DNA from: JBHEBG01 sp046557915
GTDB lineage: Bacteria > Bacteroidota > Bacteroidia > Flavobacteriales > Flavobacteriaceae
Length of the DNA stretch: 64,000 nucleotides
Reading direction: 5' to 3'
Assembly: GCF_046557915.1 (NCBI RefSeq)
Contig: NZ_JBHEBG010000007.1
Coordinates: 34,578-98,577 of the forward strand
Under the pieces are notes generated by a model. That model saw nothing but the letters and a program-made list of their open reading frames with translations, ran no database searches and had not been told where the DNA came from. A program made the position numbers and the translations under genes. Positions 35,719-42,950 of the stretch are shown here, piece by piece (position 1 is the first letter of the stretch; every line of letters begins with the position of its first letter).

Positions 35719-36609
35719 TTGAAAAATTTTAAATCCCACTTTAAGTTCAACAAGCAAGAACGCAGTGGGATTTTCTTTTTACTGCTCATTATTCTTGTGC
35801 TTCAAGGGTTGCATCTCTATTACAAGAACCTACCCTATTCGCCTACCGAAACAAGGGTTTTGGTTGATGACGTTTTGCAGCGTGTTGTGGACAGTCTTAA
35901 AAAGGAAAGTTTAACGACGAACACCCCTGTGTTCCGTAGGTATAATCCAAATTTTATATCAGATTATAAAGGTTATATGTTAGGACTTACCCCTGAAGAA
36001 ATAGACCGTTTGCACAAGTTTAGAATGGGAGGCAGTTATGTAAACTCCGTTGAAGAATTTCAGCAGGTCACCTTAGTATCCGATTCCTTGTTACAGGCTC
36101 TGAAACCATTTTTTAAATTTCCGAAATGGAAATCGGTACCTAAACGTACCGCTTCTAAAATAAGCACAGGGCAATCAGAATCTTACCCTAAAAGTATAGG
36201 GAGGGGACCATGGCCCAAAGATATAAATACCGCTTCTGTGGAGGAGCTGAGAGTTGTTAACGGAATTGGAGACAAATTATCCAAACGGATAGTAAAGTTT
36301 AGAGACCGGTTGGGCGGTTTTTTAGTGAGCGATCAGCTTTATGATGTTTATGGCCTAGATTCTGTTGTTGTAAAAAGGGCCTTAGCGAAGTTTGAAGTGA
36401 GGACTGCCCCAAGCATTCAACAGATCAATATCAACACAGCATCTGTAGCAAAGATTTCAAAATTGGTGTACATTACCTATTCGGTAGCGGAACGAATAGT
36501 AAACTATCGCAATAATGTGGGTACAATTAGCAATTTTGACGAATTAATGCAAATAGAAGATTTCCCATCCAATAAGATTGATAGAATTAAATTATATTTG
36601 AGCCTATAA
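35719..36609 (+). CDS. Helix-hairpin-helix (ComEA-like) membrane-anchored protein
   Basis: The 296-residue protein has a short N-terminal stretch, one membrane segment near residues 18-34, and helix-hairpin-helix units at about 165-205 (INTASVEELRVVNGIGDKLS) and 235-275. Such units bind DNA without sequence preference, as in ComEA, but no competence genes lie nearby. The start is TTG at 35719; no ATG fits the MKNFKSHF start seen in this family. It lies 9 nt after the symporter. Confidence 0.82.
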   Translation: MKNFKSHFKFNKQERSGIFFLLLIILVLQGLHLYYKNLPYSPTETRVLVDDVLQRVVDSLKKESLTTNTPVFRRYNPNFISDYKGYMLGLTPEEIDRLHKFRMGGSYVNSVEEFQQVTLVSDSLLQALKPFFKFPKWKSVPKRTASKISTGQSESYPKSIGRGPWPKDINTASVEELRVVNGIGDKLSKRIVKFRDRLGGFLVSDQLYDVYGLDSVVVKRALAKFEVRTAPSIQQININTASVAKISKLVYITYSVAERIVNYRNNVGTISNFDELMQIEDFPSNKIDRIKLYLSL

Positions 36610-36634
36610 AATTGCTATGATGATTATAGATACT

Positions 36635-37783
36635 ATGTCTACAGTTAATTTTGATTACTCGGAGACCCAGCAAATGGTCGCCGCTTCCGCAAAGGAATTT
36701 GCAGAGCAATACATAAGACCCCATGTTATGGAATGGGACGAGGCGCAAGTTTTTCCTGTAGAAGTCTTTAAGAAAGCCGGAGAAATGGGTTTCATGGGTG
36801 TGCTGGTACCAGAGTCTTTAGGAGGCTCGGGACTTGGTTATCACGAATATATCGCAATCATAGAAGAAATCTCTAAAGTAGATCCTGCCATAGGTCTTTC
36901 CTTGGCTGCGCATAATTCCTTATGCACCAACCATATCCTTTCTTTCGGTAGCGATGCCCAAAAGCAGCGATGGATTCCTAAATTGGCAACGGCAGAATGG
37001 ATCGGTGCCTGGGGACTAACGGAACACAACACGGGGTCGGATGCCGGGGGAATGAGTACCACGGCTGTTAAGGATGGGGATAGCTGGGTCCTTAATGGAG
37101 CCAAAAATTTTATTACACATGGTAAAAGCGGTGATATAGCCGTAGTTGTTGCCAGAACCGGGGAAAAAGGAGATAGTCGTGGAATGACTTCCTTTGTGGT
37201 TGAAAAAGGAACTCCGGGCTTCACAAGTGGTAAAAAGGAAGATAAACTAGGTATGCGTGCAAGCGAAACGGCAGAACTGGTATTTGATAACTGCAAAATT
37301 CCCGATGAAAATCGTCTTGGAAAAATAGGTGATGGGTTTGTACAATCCATGAAGGTTTTAGATGGCGGAAGAATATCCATTGGTGCACTTTCCCTAGGAA
37401 TTGCAAAAGGCGCTTATGAAGCCGCTTTAAAATATTCCAAAGAAAGGGTACAGTTTGGAAAACCGATAAGCCAATTTCAAGGAATATCCTTCAAACTCGC
37501 TGATATGGCCACGGAGATAGAAGCATCGGAATTGCTGTTGCACAAGGCGGGGTTTCTTAAAAATGAAGGCCGGGATATGACCAAATTTGGTGCTATGAGC
37601 AAAATGTATGCCTCCGAAGTTTGCGTAAAAGTTGCCAATGAGGCCGTTCAAATTCATGGCGGCTATGGGTATACAAAGGATTTTCCTGTTGAGAAATTTT
37701 ATAGGGATGCAAAACTTTGTACGATAGGGGAGGGCACCACGGAAATACAAAAGGTGGTCATTGCAAAGAATATTTTAAAATAA
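36635..37783 (+). CDS. Acyl-CoA dehydrogenase
   Basis: The protein has 382 residues from ATG 36635 (MSTVNFDYSETQQM); an ATG six codons upstream at 36617 is also possible. It has the FAD-binding WGLTEHNTGSDAGGM region, the GISFKLADMATEIEA helix and the C-terminal QIHGGYGYTKDFPVEKFYRDAK and IGEGTTEIQK motifs, with the catalytic glutamate in the last. It is probably a short- or medium-chain enzyme of fatty acid or branched-chain degradation; chain length cannot be fixed. Confidence 0.94.
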   Translation: MSTVNFDYSETQQMVAASAKEFAEQYIRPHVMEWDEAQVFPVEVFKKAGEMGFMGVLVPESLGGSGLGYHEYIAIIEEISKVDPAIGLSLAAHNSLCTNHILSFGSDAQKQRWIPKLATAEWIGAWGLTEHNTGSDAGGMSTTAVKDGDSWVLNGAKNFITHGKSGDIAVVVARTGEKGDSRGMTSFVVEKGTPGFTSGKKEDKLGMRASETAELVFDNCKIPDENRLGKIGDGFVQSMKVLDGGRISIGALSLGIAKGAYEAALKYSKERVQFGKPISQFQGISFKLADMATEIEASELLLHKAGFLKNEGRDMTKFGAMSKMYASEVCVKVANEAVQIHGGYGYTKDFPVEKFYRDAKLCTIGEGTTEIQKVVIAKNILK

Positions 37784-37808
37784 TTTCACCTATTTCATTT
37801 ATTACTTT

Positions 37809-37816
37809 TATATTTG
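37809..37816 (+). promoter_or_regulatory. Candidate -7 box for rpsU
   Basis: TATATTTG matches TAnnTTTG 36 nt before the rpsU ATG. A -33 TTG at the normal distance is not evident. Confidence 0.5.
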
Positions 37817-37834
37817 CACTCTTAAATCATAAAG

Positions 37835-37842
37835 AAAGGAGG
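37835..37842 (+). promoter_or_regulatory. Strong Shine-Dalgarno of rpsU
   Basis: AAAGGAGG is fully complementary to the 3' end of 16S rRNA and stands 9 nt before the ATG. Genes around it lack such sites, as usual in Bacteroidota. In Flavobacterium johnsoniae the same arrangement lets ribosomes lacking bS21 translate rpsU, giving autoregulation (established knowledge). The same is expected here. Confidence 0.85.
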
Positions 37843-37851
37843 TTGTAGCCA

Positions 37852-38046
37852 ATGTTAATAATACCAGTAAAAGAAGGAGAAAACATCGATAGGGCTTTAA
37901 AGCGCTTCAAACGAAAGTTTGATAGAACGGGTACCATGCGCCAGTTGAGAAAACGTCAACAGTTCACAAAACCCTCTGTAGAAAGAAGGGCCCAAGTGCA
38001 AAAGGCACAGTATATCCAAGGCTTACGAGACCAAGAAGATATATAA
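37852..38046 (+). CDS. rpsU: 30S ribosomal protein bS21
   Basis: The 64-residue basic protein (MLIIPVKEGENIDRALKRFK) has the S21 core with FDRTGTMRQLRKRQQF. bS21 sits near the 3' end of 16S rRNA and in Bacteroidota helps hide the anti-Shine-Dalgarno. It is preceded by a strong Shine-Dalgarno and followed by a hairpin terminator before the xer gene. Confidence 0.96.
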   Translation: MLIIPVKEGENIDRALKRFKRKFDRTGTMRQLRKRQQFTKPSVERRAQVQKAQYIQGLRDQEDI

Positions 38047-38071
38047 TACTTTTATAAGTATAGTATAAGCG

Positions 38072-38112
38072 ATCCCGCTACTGATAATTATCGGTATGCG
38101 GGATTCCTTTTT
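38072..38112 (+). terminator. Terminator after rpsU
   Basis: ATCCCGC and GCGGGAT enclose inner arms around GATAATTATC, giving a stem of about 15 bp with a wobble, followed by TCCTTTTTT. The core resembles the palindrome near tRNA-Trp. Confidence 0.82.
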
Positions 38113-38140
38113 TATCATCACAAAGGCTTAACTTTGTTTT

Positions 38141-39031
38141 ATGGCCTTAGCATCTTTTATTTCTTATTTGTCTTTAGAGAAGAATTATTCGGTACATACA
38201 GTGTCGGCCTATGAAAAAGACATTCAGGAGTTTGCTTTATTTTGTTCCGATCAATATACACTGGGTTCTATAGATGATGTAGACTATACGATAATTAGAA
38301 GCTGGATAATAAATCTGGTAGATCGTAACATTGCAAATAGGACCATTAACCGCAAAATGGCATCCCTAAAAGCCTATTATAAATTTCTTCAAAACATTGA
38401 AAGAATTGACGCTAGTCCACTGGCCAAGCACAAGGCGCTAAAGACTTCCAAAAAAATTGAAGTTCCTTTTTCCGAATCTGAAATGCAGGAAATATTATCC
38501 CAAATACCTTTTAAAAATGACTTTGAAGGTACTAGGGACAAGCTGATCATAGAGTTGTTGTACACCACTGGGATACGCCGGTCGGAGTTGATCAACCTAA
38601 GGTTGAAGGATTTGGATATGACCGGAAGGACCCTAAAGGTATTGGGCAAGAGAAACAAGGAGCGCATAGTACCCTTATTGCCATCCACGCTTGTCTTGGT
38701 TACTGCTTATTTTGAACAGAGAAGCATGCTAAATCAAGATACCGAGGTGGACCATATTTTTTTAACGGCCGCTGGAAACAAAATTTATGAAACCCTTGTT
38801 TATAGAATAATTAATGGGTATTTTAGTCTAGTCTCCTCAAAGGTAAAGAAGAGTCCCCATATTCTAAGGCACACCTTTGCGACTCATTTACTTAATAAGG
38901 GAGCGGACCTAAACTCGGTTAAGGAGTTGTTGGGTCATTCAAGTTTGGCATCTACCCAGGTCTATACCCATAATAGTATCGCTGAACTTAAAAAGATTCA
39001 TTCACTGGCTCATCCTAGGAGCAAGGAATAA
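38141..39031 (+). CDS. Tyrosine recombinase XerC/XerD
   Basis: The 296-residue protein has an N-terminal SAM-like core-binding domain (1-95) and a catalytic domain with R146, H240, R243, H266 and Y275. It is of standard Xer length and stands in the conserved rpsU-hpf-tRNA-tuf neighbourhood, so it is a housekeeping dimer-resolution enzyme and not an element integrase. XerC or XerD cannot be told apart safely from sequence alone. Confidence 0.93.
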   Translation: MALASFISYLSLEKNYSVHTVSAYEKDIQEFALFCSDQYTLGSIDDVDYTIIRSWIINLVDRNIANRTINRKMASLKAYYKFLQNIERIDASPLAKHKALKTSKKIEVPFSESEMQEILSQIPFKNDFEGTRDKLIIELLYTTGIRRSELINLRLKDLDMTGRTLKVLGKRNKERIVPLLPSTLVLVTAYFEQRSMLNQDTEVDHIFLTAAGNKIYETLVYRIINGYFSLVSSKVKKSPHILRHTFATHLLNKGADLNSVKELLGHSSLASTQVYTHNSIAELKKIHSLAHPRSKE

Positions 39032-39075
39032 TTTTTTCGTTAGTATACATTGTTTAACTCTTAAAATTTCATTTT

Positions 39076-39378
39076 ATGAAGGTAAATGCGCAATCGGTGA
39101 ATTTCAATGCTGACAGTAAGCTTTTGGATTTCGTTCAGGGAAGGTTGGATAAGTTGGAACTTTTTTATGATAAGGTGATAAGTTCGGACGTATATTTAAA
39201 GGTAGTGAACACAAGTTCAAAAGAAAATAAAATAGTTGAAATCAAAGTTCATGTTCCAAAAGATAAATTTGTGGTAAAAAAGCAATGTAAATCTTTTGAG
39301 GAAGCAGTGGATTCCGCTTGTAATTCTTTAGAAAGAAGTTTAAAAAAAAGAAAGCAAAAATTAAGGCTTCAGGCCTAA
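39076..39378 (+). CDS. hpf: Short ribosome hibernation-promoting factor
   Basis: The 100-residue protein begins MKVNAQSVNFNADSKLLDFV and ends with a basic segment, matching the HPF/YfiA fold without the long C-terminal domain. It binds the 30S decoding region and makes ribosomes inactive in stationary phase. It follows the xer gene by 44 nt and precedes a terminator that overlaps the tRNA promoter. Confidence 0.93.
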   Translation: MKVNAQSVNFNADSKLLDFVQGRLDKLELFYDKVISSDVYLKVVNTSSKENKIVEIKVHVPKDKFVVKKQCKSFEEAVDSACNSLERSLKKRKQKLRLQA

Positions 39379-39400
39379 CTAAAATTTTTCAAAAATTGTT

Positions 39401-39429
39401 TTGATTAAAAAAATAATTATCTACATTTG
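39401..39429 (+). promoter_or_regulatory. Promoter of the tRNA-tuf operon
   Basis: TTG at 39401-39403, an 18-nt spacer and TACATTTG at 39422-39429 match the Bacteroidota promoter fully. It lies upstream of the tRNA-Thr gene. Confidence 0.8.
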
Positions 39430-39430
39430 C

Positions 39431-39458
39431 AGTCCGTTAGAAATAGCGGACTTTTTTA
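39431..39458 (+). terminator. Hairpin terminator directly after the tRNA promoter
   Basis: A 9-bp stem (AGTCCGTTA with TAGCGGACT, one wobble) closed by a GAAA loop is followed by TTTTTT. The expected start site of the tRNA promoter lies inside its left arm. Confidence 0.75.
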
Positions 39459-39478
39459 TGCTTAAAAGGCTTTGAAAA

Positions 39479-39552
39479 GCCGATGTAGCTCAGCTGGCTA
39501 GAGCAGCTGATTTGTAATCAGCAGGTCGTGGGTTCGAGTCCCTCCATCGGCT
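39479..39552 (+). tRNA. tRNA-Thr (anticodon TGT)
   Basis: The 74-nt gene folds into a full cloverleaf: acceptor GCCGATG/CATCGGC, D arm GCTCAGC..., anticodon stem around TTTGTAA with anticodon TGT, and T arm with GGTTCGAGTCC. No CCA is encoded. First gene of the tRNA operon. Confidence 0.96.
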
Positions 39553-39682
39553 CGATTTAAGAAAAGGAAAATGGTTTTTTTCCTGGATTTTAAAAGAGTT
39601 GGGTTAGAGGGTCGAAGATTGGTCCCAGAGTGTAAGGGAAAGAGGTCCTCTAATGATTTGTACGTTCAGTAAAATAGCTTTT

Positions 39683-39764
<82 letters not shown>

Positions 39765-39926
39765 CACGGAATTTTAAAGTGTCTCTGTTTTCGGCATTGC
39801 GCTTTAAAAATCCACTGGTAATATAATTAAGGTTCGTTGTTAAGCGGACAGATTATATTGAGATGGCCAGATGTAGTTCTTGGTATTTGAAATTTTGATT
39901 TGTTTTTTGGTTTTTCCAAAAAAAAT

Positions 39927-39999
39927 GCGGGAGTAGCTCAGTTGGTAGAGCGTCAGCCTTCCAAGCTGAATGTCGCCGGTTCGAACCCGGTCTCCCGCT
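39927..39999 (+). tRNA. tRNA-Gly (anticodon TCC)
   Basis: The 73-nt cloverleaf has acceptor GCGGGAG/CTCCCGC, anticodon TCC within CAGCCTTCCAAGCTG, and T loop TTCGAAC. The gap from tRNA-Tyr (162 nt) shows no gene. Confidence 0.96.
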
Positions 40000-40021
40000 C
40001 TAAAATTTTGACAGCAATGTC

Positions 40022-40041
40022 ATTCCTGCGAAGGCAGGGAT
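40022..40041. repeat. Short hairpin repeat in the tRNA spacer
   Basis: ATTCCTGC and GCAGGGAT form an 8-bp stem with a wobble around GAAG. Similar sequences occur dispersed between genes in many bacteria (recollection, not checked). Confidence 0.5.
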
Positions 40042-40098
40042 CTTTAAGTTCTGTGATGTTGACGTACATGGTCATAGGGTGAAGATTCAACACTTTAC

Positions 40099-40170
40099 GC
40101 CGGTGTAGCTCAGGGGTAGAGCGTTTCCTTGGTAAGGAAGAGGTCACGAGTTCAAATCTCGTCATTGGCT
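40099..40170 (+). tRNA. tRNA-Thr (anticodon GGT)
   Basis: The 72-nt cloverleaf has acceptor GCCGGTG/CATTGGC with two G-T pairs, anticodon GGT within TTCCTTGGTAAGGAA, and T loop TTCAAAT. It lies 54 nt before tuf and serves ACC/ACT codons. Confidence 0.95.
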
Positions 40171-40224
40171 CAAATAGAAGATAATTTGTACACTAATATA
40201 AACTAAGATTAAAATTAATTAAAC

Positions 40225-41412
40225 ATGGCAAAGGAAACTTTTGATCGTTCCAAACCGCACTTAAATATTGGTACTATTGGACACGTAGATCACGGTAAAA
40301 CTACATTGACCGCTGCTATTACCACGGTATTGGCAAACGCTGGATTGTCCGAATTGAGAAGCTTCGAATCTATCGATAACGCTCCTGAGGAAAAAGAAAG
40401 AGGTATTACAATCAACACTTCACACGTGGAGTATTCAACAGCAAATCGTCACTATGCTCATGTTGATTGTCCTGGTCACGCGGATTATGTTAAGAACATG
40501 GTTACCGGTGCTGCCCAAATGGACGGTGCTATCTTGGTGGTTGCGGCCACGGATGGACCTATGCCACAAACTCGTGAGCACATCCTTTTAGGACGTCAGG
40601 TAGGTATTCCAAGAATAGTTGTCTTCATGAACAAAGTGGATATGGTAGATGATGAAGAGCTTTTGGAACTTGTTGAAATGGAAATAAGGGAATTATTGTC
40701 CTTCTACGAGTATGATGGTGATAACGGACCTGTTATTGCAGGTTCTGCCCTAGGTGCCCTTAACGGGGAGCAAAAATGGGTAGATACAGTTATGGAATTA
40801 ATGACTGCCGTTGATGAGTGGATAGAATTACCTAAAAGGGACGTAGATAAAGATTTCTTAATGCCTGTAGAGGATGTATTTACCATTACAGGACGTGGTA
40901 CTGTTGCTACCGGTCGTATAGAAACTGGTGTTGCCAATACAGGTGATGCAGTTGATATCATTGGTATGGGTGCAGAGAAGTTAAGTTCTACTGTTACTGG
41001 TGTTGAGATGTTCCGTAAGATATTGGATAGAGGTGAGGCCGGAGATAATGTAGGTATCTTGTTGAGAGGTATTGAAAAAACCGATATTAAAAGGGGAATG
41101 GTTATTTGTAAGCCAGGTTCTGTTAAGCCACATGCCAAATTTGAGGCAGAGGTTTATATCCTTAAAAAAGAAGAAGGTGGTAGACATACTCCTTTCCATA
41201 ACAATTATCGTCCACAGTTCTATGTAAGAACTACGGATGTAACAGGGAATATTAATCTTCCTAGTGGGGTTGAAATGGTAATGCCAGGTGATAACCTTAC
41301 CATTATTGTTGATTTGATTCAGCCTATTGCATTGAGCGAAGGTCTACGTTTTGCAATCCGTGAGGGTGGTAGAACAGTAGGTGCTGGTCAGGTTACCAAA
41401 ATTTTAGATTAA
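40225..41412 (+). CDS. tuf: Elongation factor Tu
   Basis: EF-Tu brings aminoacyl-tRNA to the ribosome. The 395-residue protein has GHVDHGKT at 19-26, DCPGH at 81-85 and NKVD at 136-139, and ends with the usual GRTVGAGQVTKILD. It is placed within a tRNA operon (four tRNAs before, tRNA-Trp after), as in many Bacteroidota. Confidence 0.98.
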   Translation: MAKETFDRSKPHLNIGTIGHVDHGKTTLTAAITTVLANAGLSELRSFESIDNAPEEKERGITINTSHVEYSTANRHYAHVDCPGHADYVKNMVTGAAQMDGAILVVAATDGPMPQTREHILLGRQVGIPRIVVFMNKVDMVDDEELLELVEMEIRELLSFYEYDGDNGPVIAGSALGALNGEQKWVDTVMELMTAVDEWIELPKRDVDKDFLMPVEDVFTITGRGTVATGRIETGVANTGDAVDIIGMGAEKLSSTVTGVEMFRKILDRGEAGDNVGILLRGIEKTDIKRGMVICKPGSVKPHAKFEAEVYILKKEEGGRHTPFHNNYRPQFYVRTTDVTGNINLPSGVEMVMPGDNLTIIVDLIQPIALSEGLRFAIREGGRTVGAGQVTKILD

Positions 41413-41478
41413 TAAACTTTAGGGTATTAGTGCATTGAGGGTGTTCCGTTTCGGCGGGATACCTTTCAATGTAAATAT

Positions 41479-41524
41479 AAACGGGTGTAGCTCATCCCGA
41501 TAATTATCGGGAGGTAGCGCATTC
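41479..41524 (+). pseudogene. tRNA-Trp 5' fragment interrupted by a palindrome
   Basis: AAACGGGTGTAGCTCA (41479-41494) repeats exactly the start of the following tRNA-Trp, 48 bp upstream. The next 18 bp are the palindrome TCCCGATAATTATCGGGA, and then GGTAGCGCATT resembles the tRNA continuation GGTAGAGCACT. The fragment thus carries an insertion where the D loop has GTT, and it lacks the anticodon and T arms. Confidence 0.75.
41495..41512. repeat. Perfect 18-bp palindrome
   Basis: TCCCGATAATTATCGGGA is its own reverse complement. It sits in the D-loop position of the tRNA fragment, and its GATAATTATCGG core recurs with changes in the rpsU terminator. Confidence 0.8.
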
Positions 41525-41528
41525 ACAA

Positions 41529-41601
41529 ACGGGTGTAGCTCAGTTGGTAGAGCACTGGTCTCCAAAACCAGGTGTCGGGAGTTCGAGCCTCTCCTCCCGT
41601 G
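41529..41601 (+). tRNA. tRNA-Trp (anticodon CCA)
   Basis: The 73-nt gene has D stem GCTC/GAGC, anticodon CCA in CTGGTCTCCAAAACCAG, T loop TTCGAGC and acceptor ACGGGTG/CTCCCGT. Position 6 pairs T with T, the only mismatch in the acceptor. It is the tRNA read by the trp attenuator peptide. Confidence 0.95.
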
Positions 41602-41674
41602 CCAGAATTGAGAATTGAGAGTGTATGGTTCGACTTTAAGTCGTGTTGTAAATACCAAAGAAAATTATAGAGAT

Positions 41675-41863
41675 ATGTTCACATATATAAAGGAGTCCAT
41701 AGAAGAACTTACAAACAATGTTACGCTTCCTTCCAAGGCAGAATCTTCAAACCTTATGGTGGTCGTAGCTGTTTTTTCCATTTTATTCGCCTTGGCAACA
41801 TGGGGAGTGGACACTGTTTTTAGTGAGCTTATACAACTCTATTTCAATAATATTTTAAACTAA
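41675..41863 (+). CDS. secE: Preprotein translocase subunit SecE
   Basis: The 62-residue protein (MFTYIKESIEELTNNVTLPS) has the amphipathic helix and one membrane segment of the short SecE form. It is an essential part of the SecYEG channel. The upstream extension to 41615 covers intergenic sequence and is rejected. It lies 9 nt before nusG, as in most bacteria. Confidence 0.94.
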   Translation: MFTYIKESIEELTNNVTLPSKAESSNLMVVVAVFSILFALATWGVDTVFSELIQLYFNNILN

Positions 41864-41872
41864 GCTGGTCCT

Positions 41873-42424
41873 ATGTCGGAAGTATTGGAAAAAAAATGGT
41901 ATGTGGTAAGGGCAGTCAGTGGTCAGGAAAACAAAATCAAAGGCTACATAGAAAGTGAAGTTGCCCGTTTGGGTTTTGGTGATTACTTAGAAGATGTTTT
42001 GGTGCCAACGGAGAAGGTAGTCCAAATCCGAAACGGAAAGAAAATTAATAAAGAGCGTGTATATTTCCCAGGTTATATAATGATCAAAGCCAATTTAGGT
42101 GGAGAAATGGTACATATTATACGTTCCATTACCAATGTTATTGGGTTTTTGGGAGAAACAAAAGGAGGAGATCCTGTGCCACTTAGAAAAGCGGAGGTGA
42201 ACAGAATGCTTGGTAAAGTCGATGAATTGGCCGTAAATACGGACAGTGTGGCAATTCCTTTTGTTTTGGGTGAAACTGTTAAGGTTATAGATGGCCCGTT
42301 CAATGGTTTCAACGGTACCGTAGAGAAAATAAATGAGGAAAAGCGTAAGCTAGAGGTGATGGTGAAGATTTTTGGAAGAAAGACACCTTTGGAGTTAAGT
42401 TATATGCAAGTAGAAAAAGTATAA
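41873..42424 (+). CDS. nusG: Transcription antitermination factor NusG
   Basis: The 183-residue protein has the NGN domain (KKWYVVRAVSGQENKIKGYI) and the KOW motif in VIDGPFNGFNGTVEKIN. It binds RNA polymerase and links it to ribosomes or Rho. Normal length and position between secE and rplK. Confidence 0.97.
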   Translation: MSEVLEKKWYVVRAVSGQENKIKGYIESEVARLGFGDYLEDVLVPTEKVVQIRNGKKINKERVYFPGYIMIKANLGGEMVHIIRSITNVIGFLGETKGGDPVPLRKAEVNRMLGKVDELAVNTDSVAIPFVLGETVKVIDGPFNGFNGTVEKINEEKRKLEVMVKIFGRKTPLELSYMQVEKV

Positions 42425-42492
42425 AAAAAACTGTTACATATTTAATGAGCTGTGTTGCTTCCAACAAACACGCTTAAAATTAATTTTAAACA

Positions 42493-42930
42493 ATGGCAAA
42501 AGAAGTAAGTAAAGTAGTTAAACTACAAGTTAGGGGAGGTGCAGCGAATCCGTCGCCACCGGTCGGACCCGCTTTAGGTGCTGCCGGCGTTAACATCATG
42601 GAGTTCTGTAAGCAATTCAACGCACGTACACAGGACAAACCGGGCAAAGTATTGCCAGTTGTTATCACGGTATATAAGGACAAGTCTTTCGACTTTGTCG
42701 TTAAGACACCGCCAGCGGCAGTTCAGCTATTGGAAGCGGCAAAGGTTAAAAAAGGATCGGGCGAACCCAACAGGGTAAAATCTGGAAACGTATCCTGGGA
42801 TCAAGTAAAAACGATCGCAGAGGACAAAATGGTAGACCTTAATGCATTTACCGTAGAATCTGCTATGAGCATGGTTGCAGGTACTGCAAGATCTATGGGT
42901 CTTAAAGTTTCGGGAAAAAGACCTTTCTAA
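42493..42930 (+). CDS. rplK: 50S ribosomal protein uL11
   Basis: The 145-residue protein has the L11 start VVKLQVRGGAANPSPPVGPA and the conserved KTPPAAVQLLEAA. It forms the stalk base. It stands 68 nt after nusG with rplA 20 nt downstream. Confidence 0.98.
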   Translation: MAKEVSKVVKLQVRGGAANPSPPVGPALGAAGVNIMEFCKQFNARTQDKPGKVLPVVITVYKDKSFDFVVKTPPAAVQLLEAAKVKKGSGEPNRVKSGNVSWDQVKTIAEDKMVDLNAFTVESAMSMVAGTARSMGLKVSGKRPF

Positions 42931-42950
42931 AATCTTAAAAGCAATTAAAA

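Noticed and set aside
38141..39031. Tyrosine recombinase as a mark of an integrated element next to tRNA genes
   Set aside because: It has the standard Xer length and catalytic residues and stands in the conserved rpsU-hpf-tuf context, with no attachment repeats or phage genes nearby.
39953..40165. Minus-strand frame across tRNA-Gly and tRNA-Thr
   Set aside because: It translates antisense tRNA sequence, a common false gene call; both tRNAs fold fully on the plus strand.
41419..41658. Minus-strand frame across tRNA-Trp
   Set aside because: Antisense to the tRNA and to the tRNA fragment; a typical false call.
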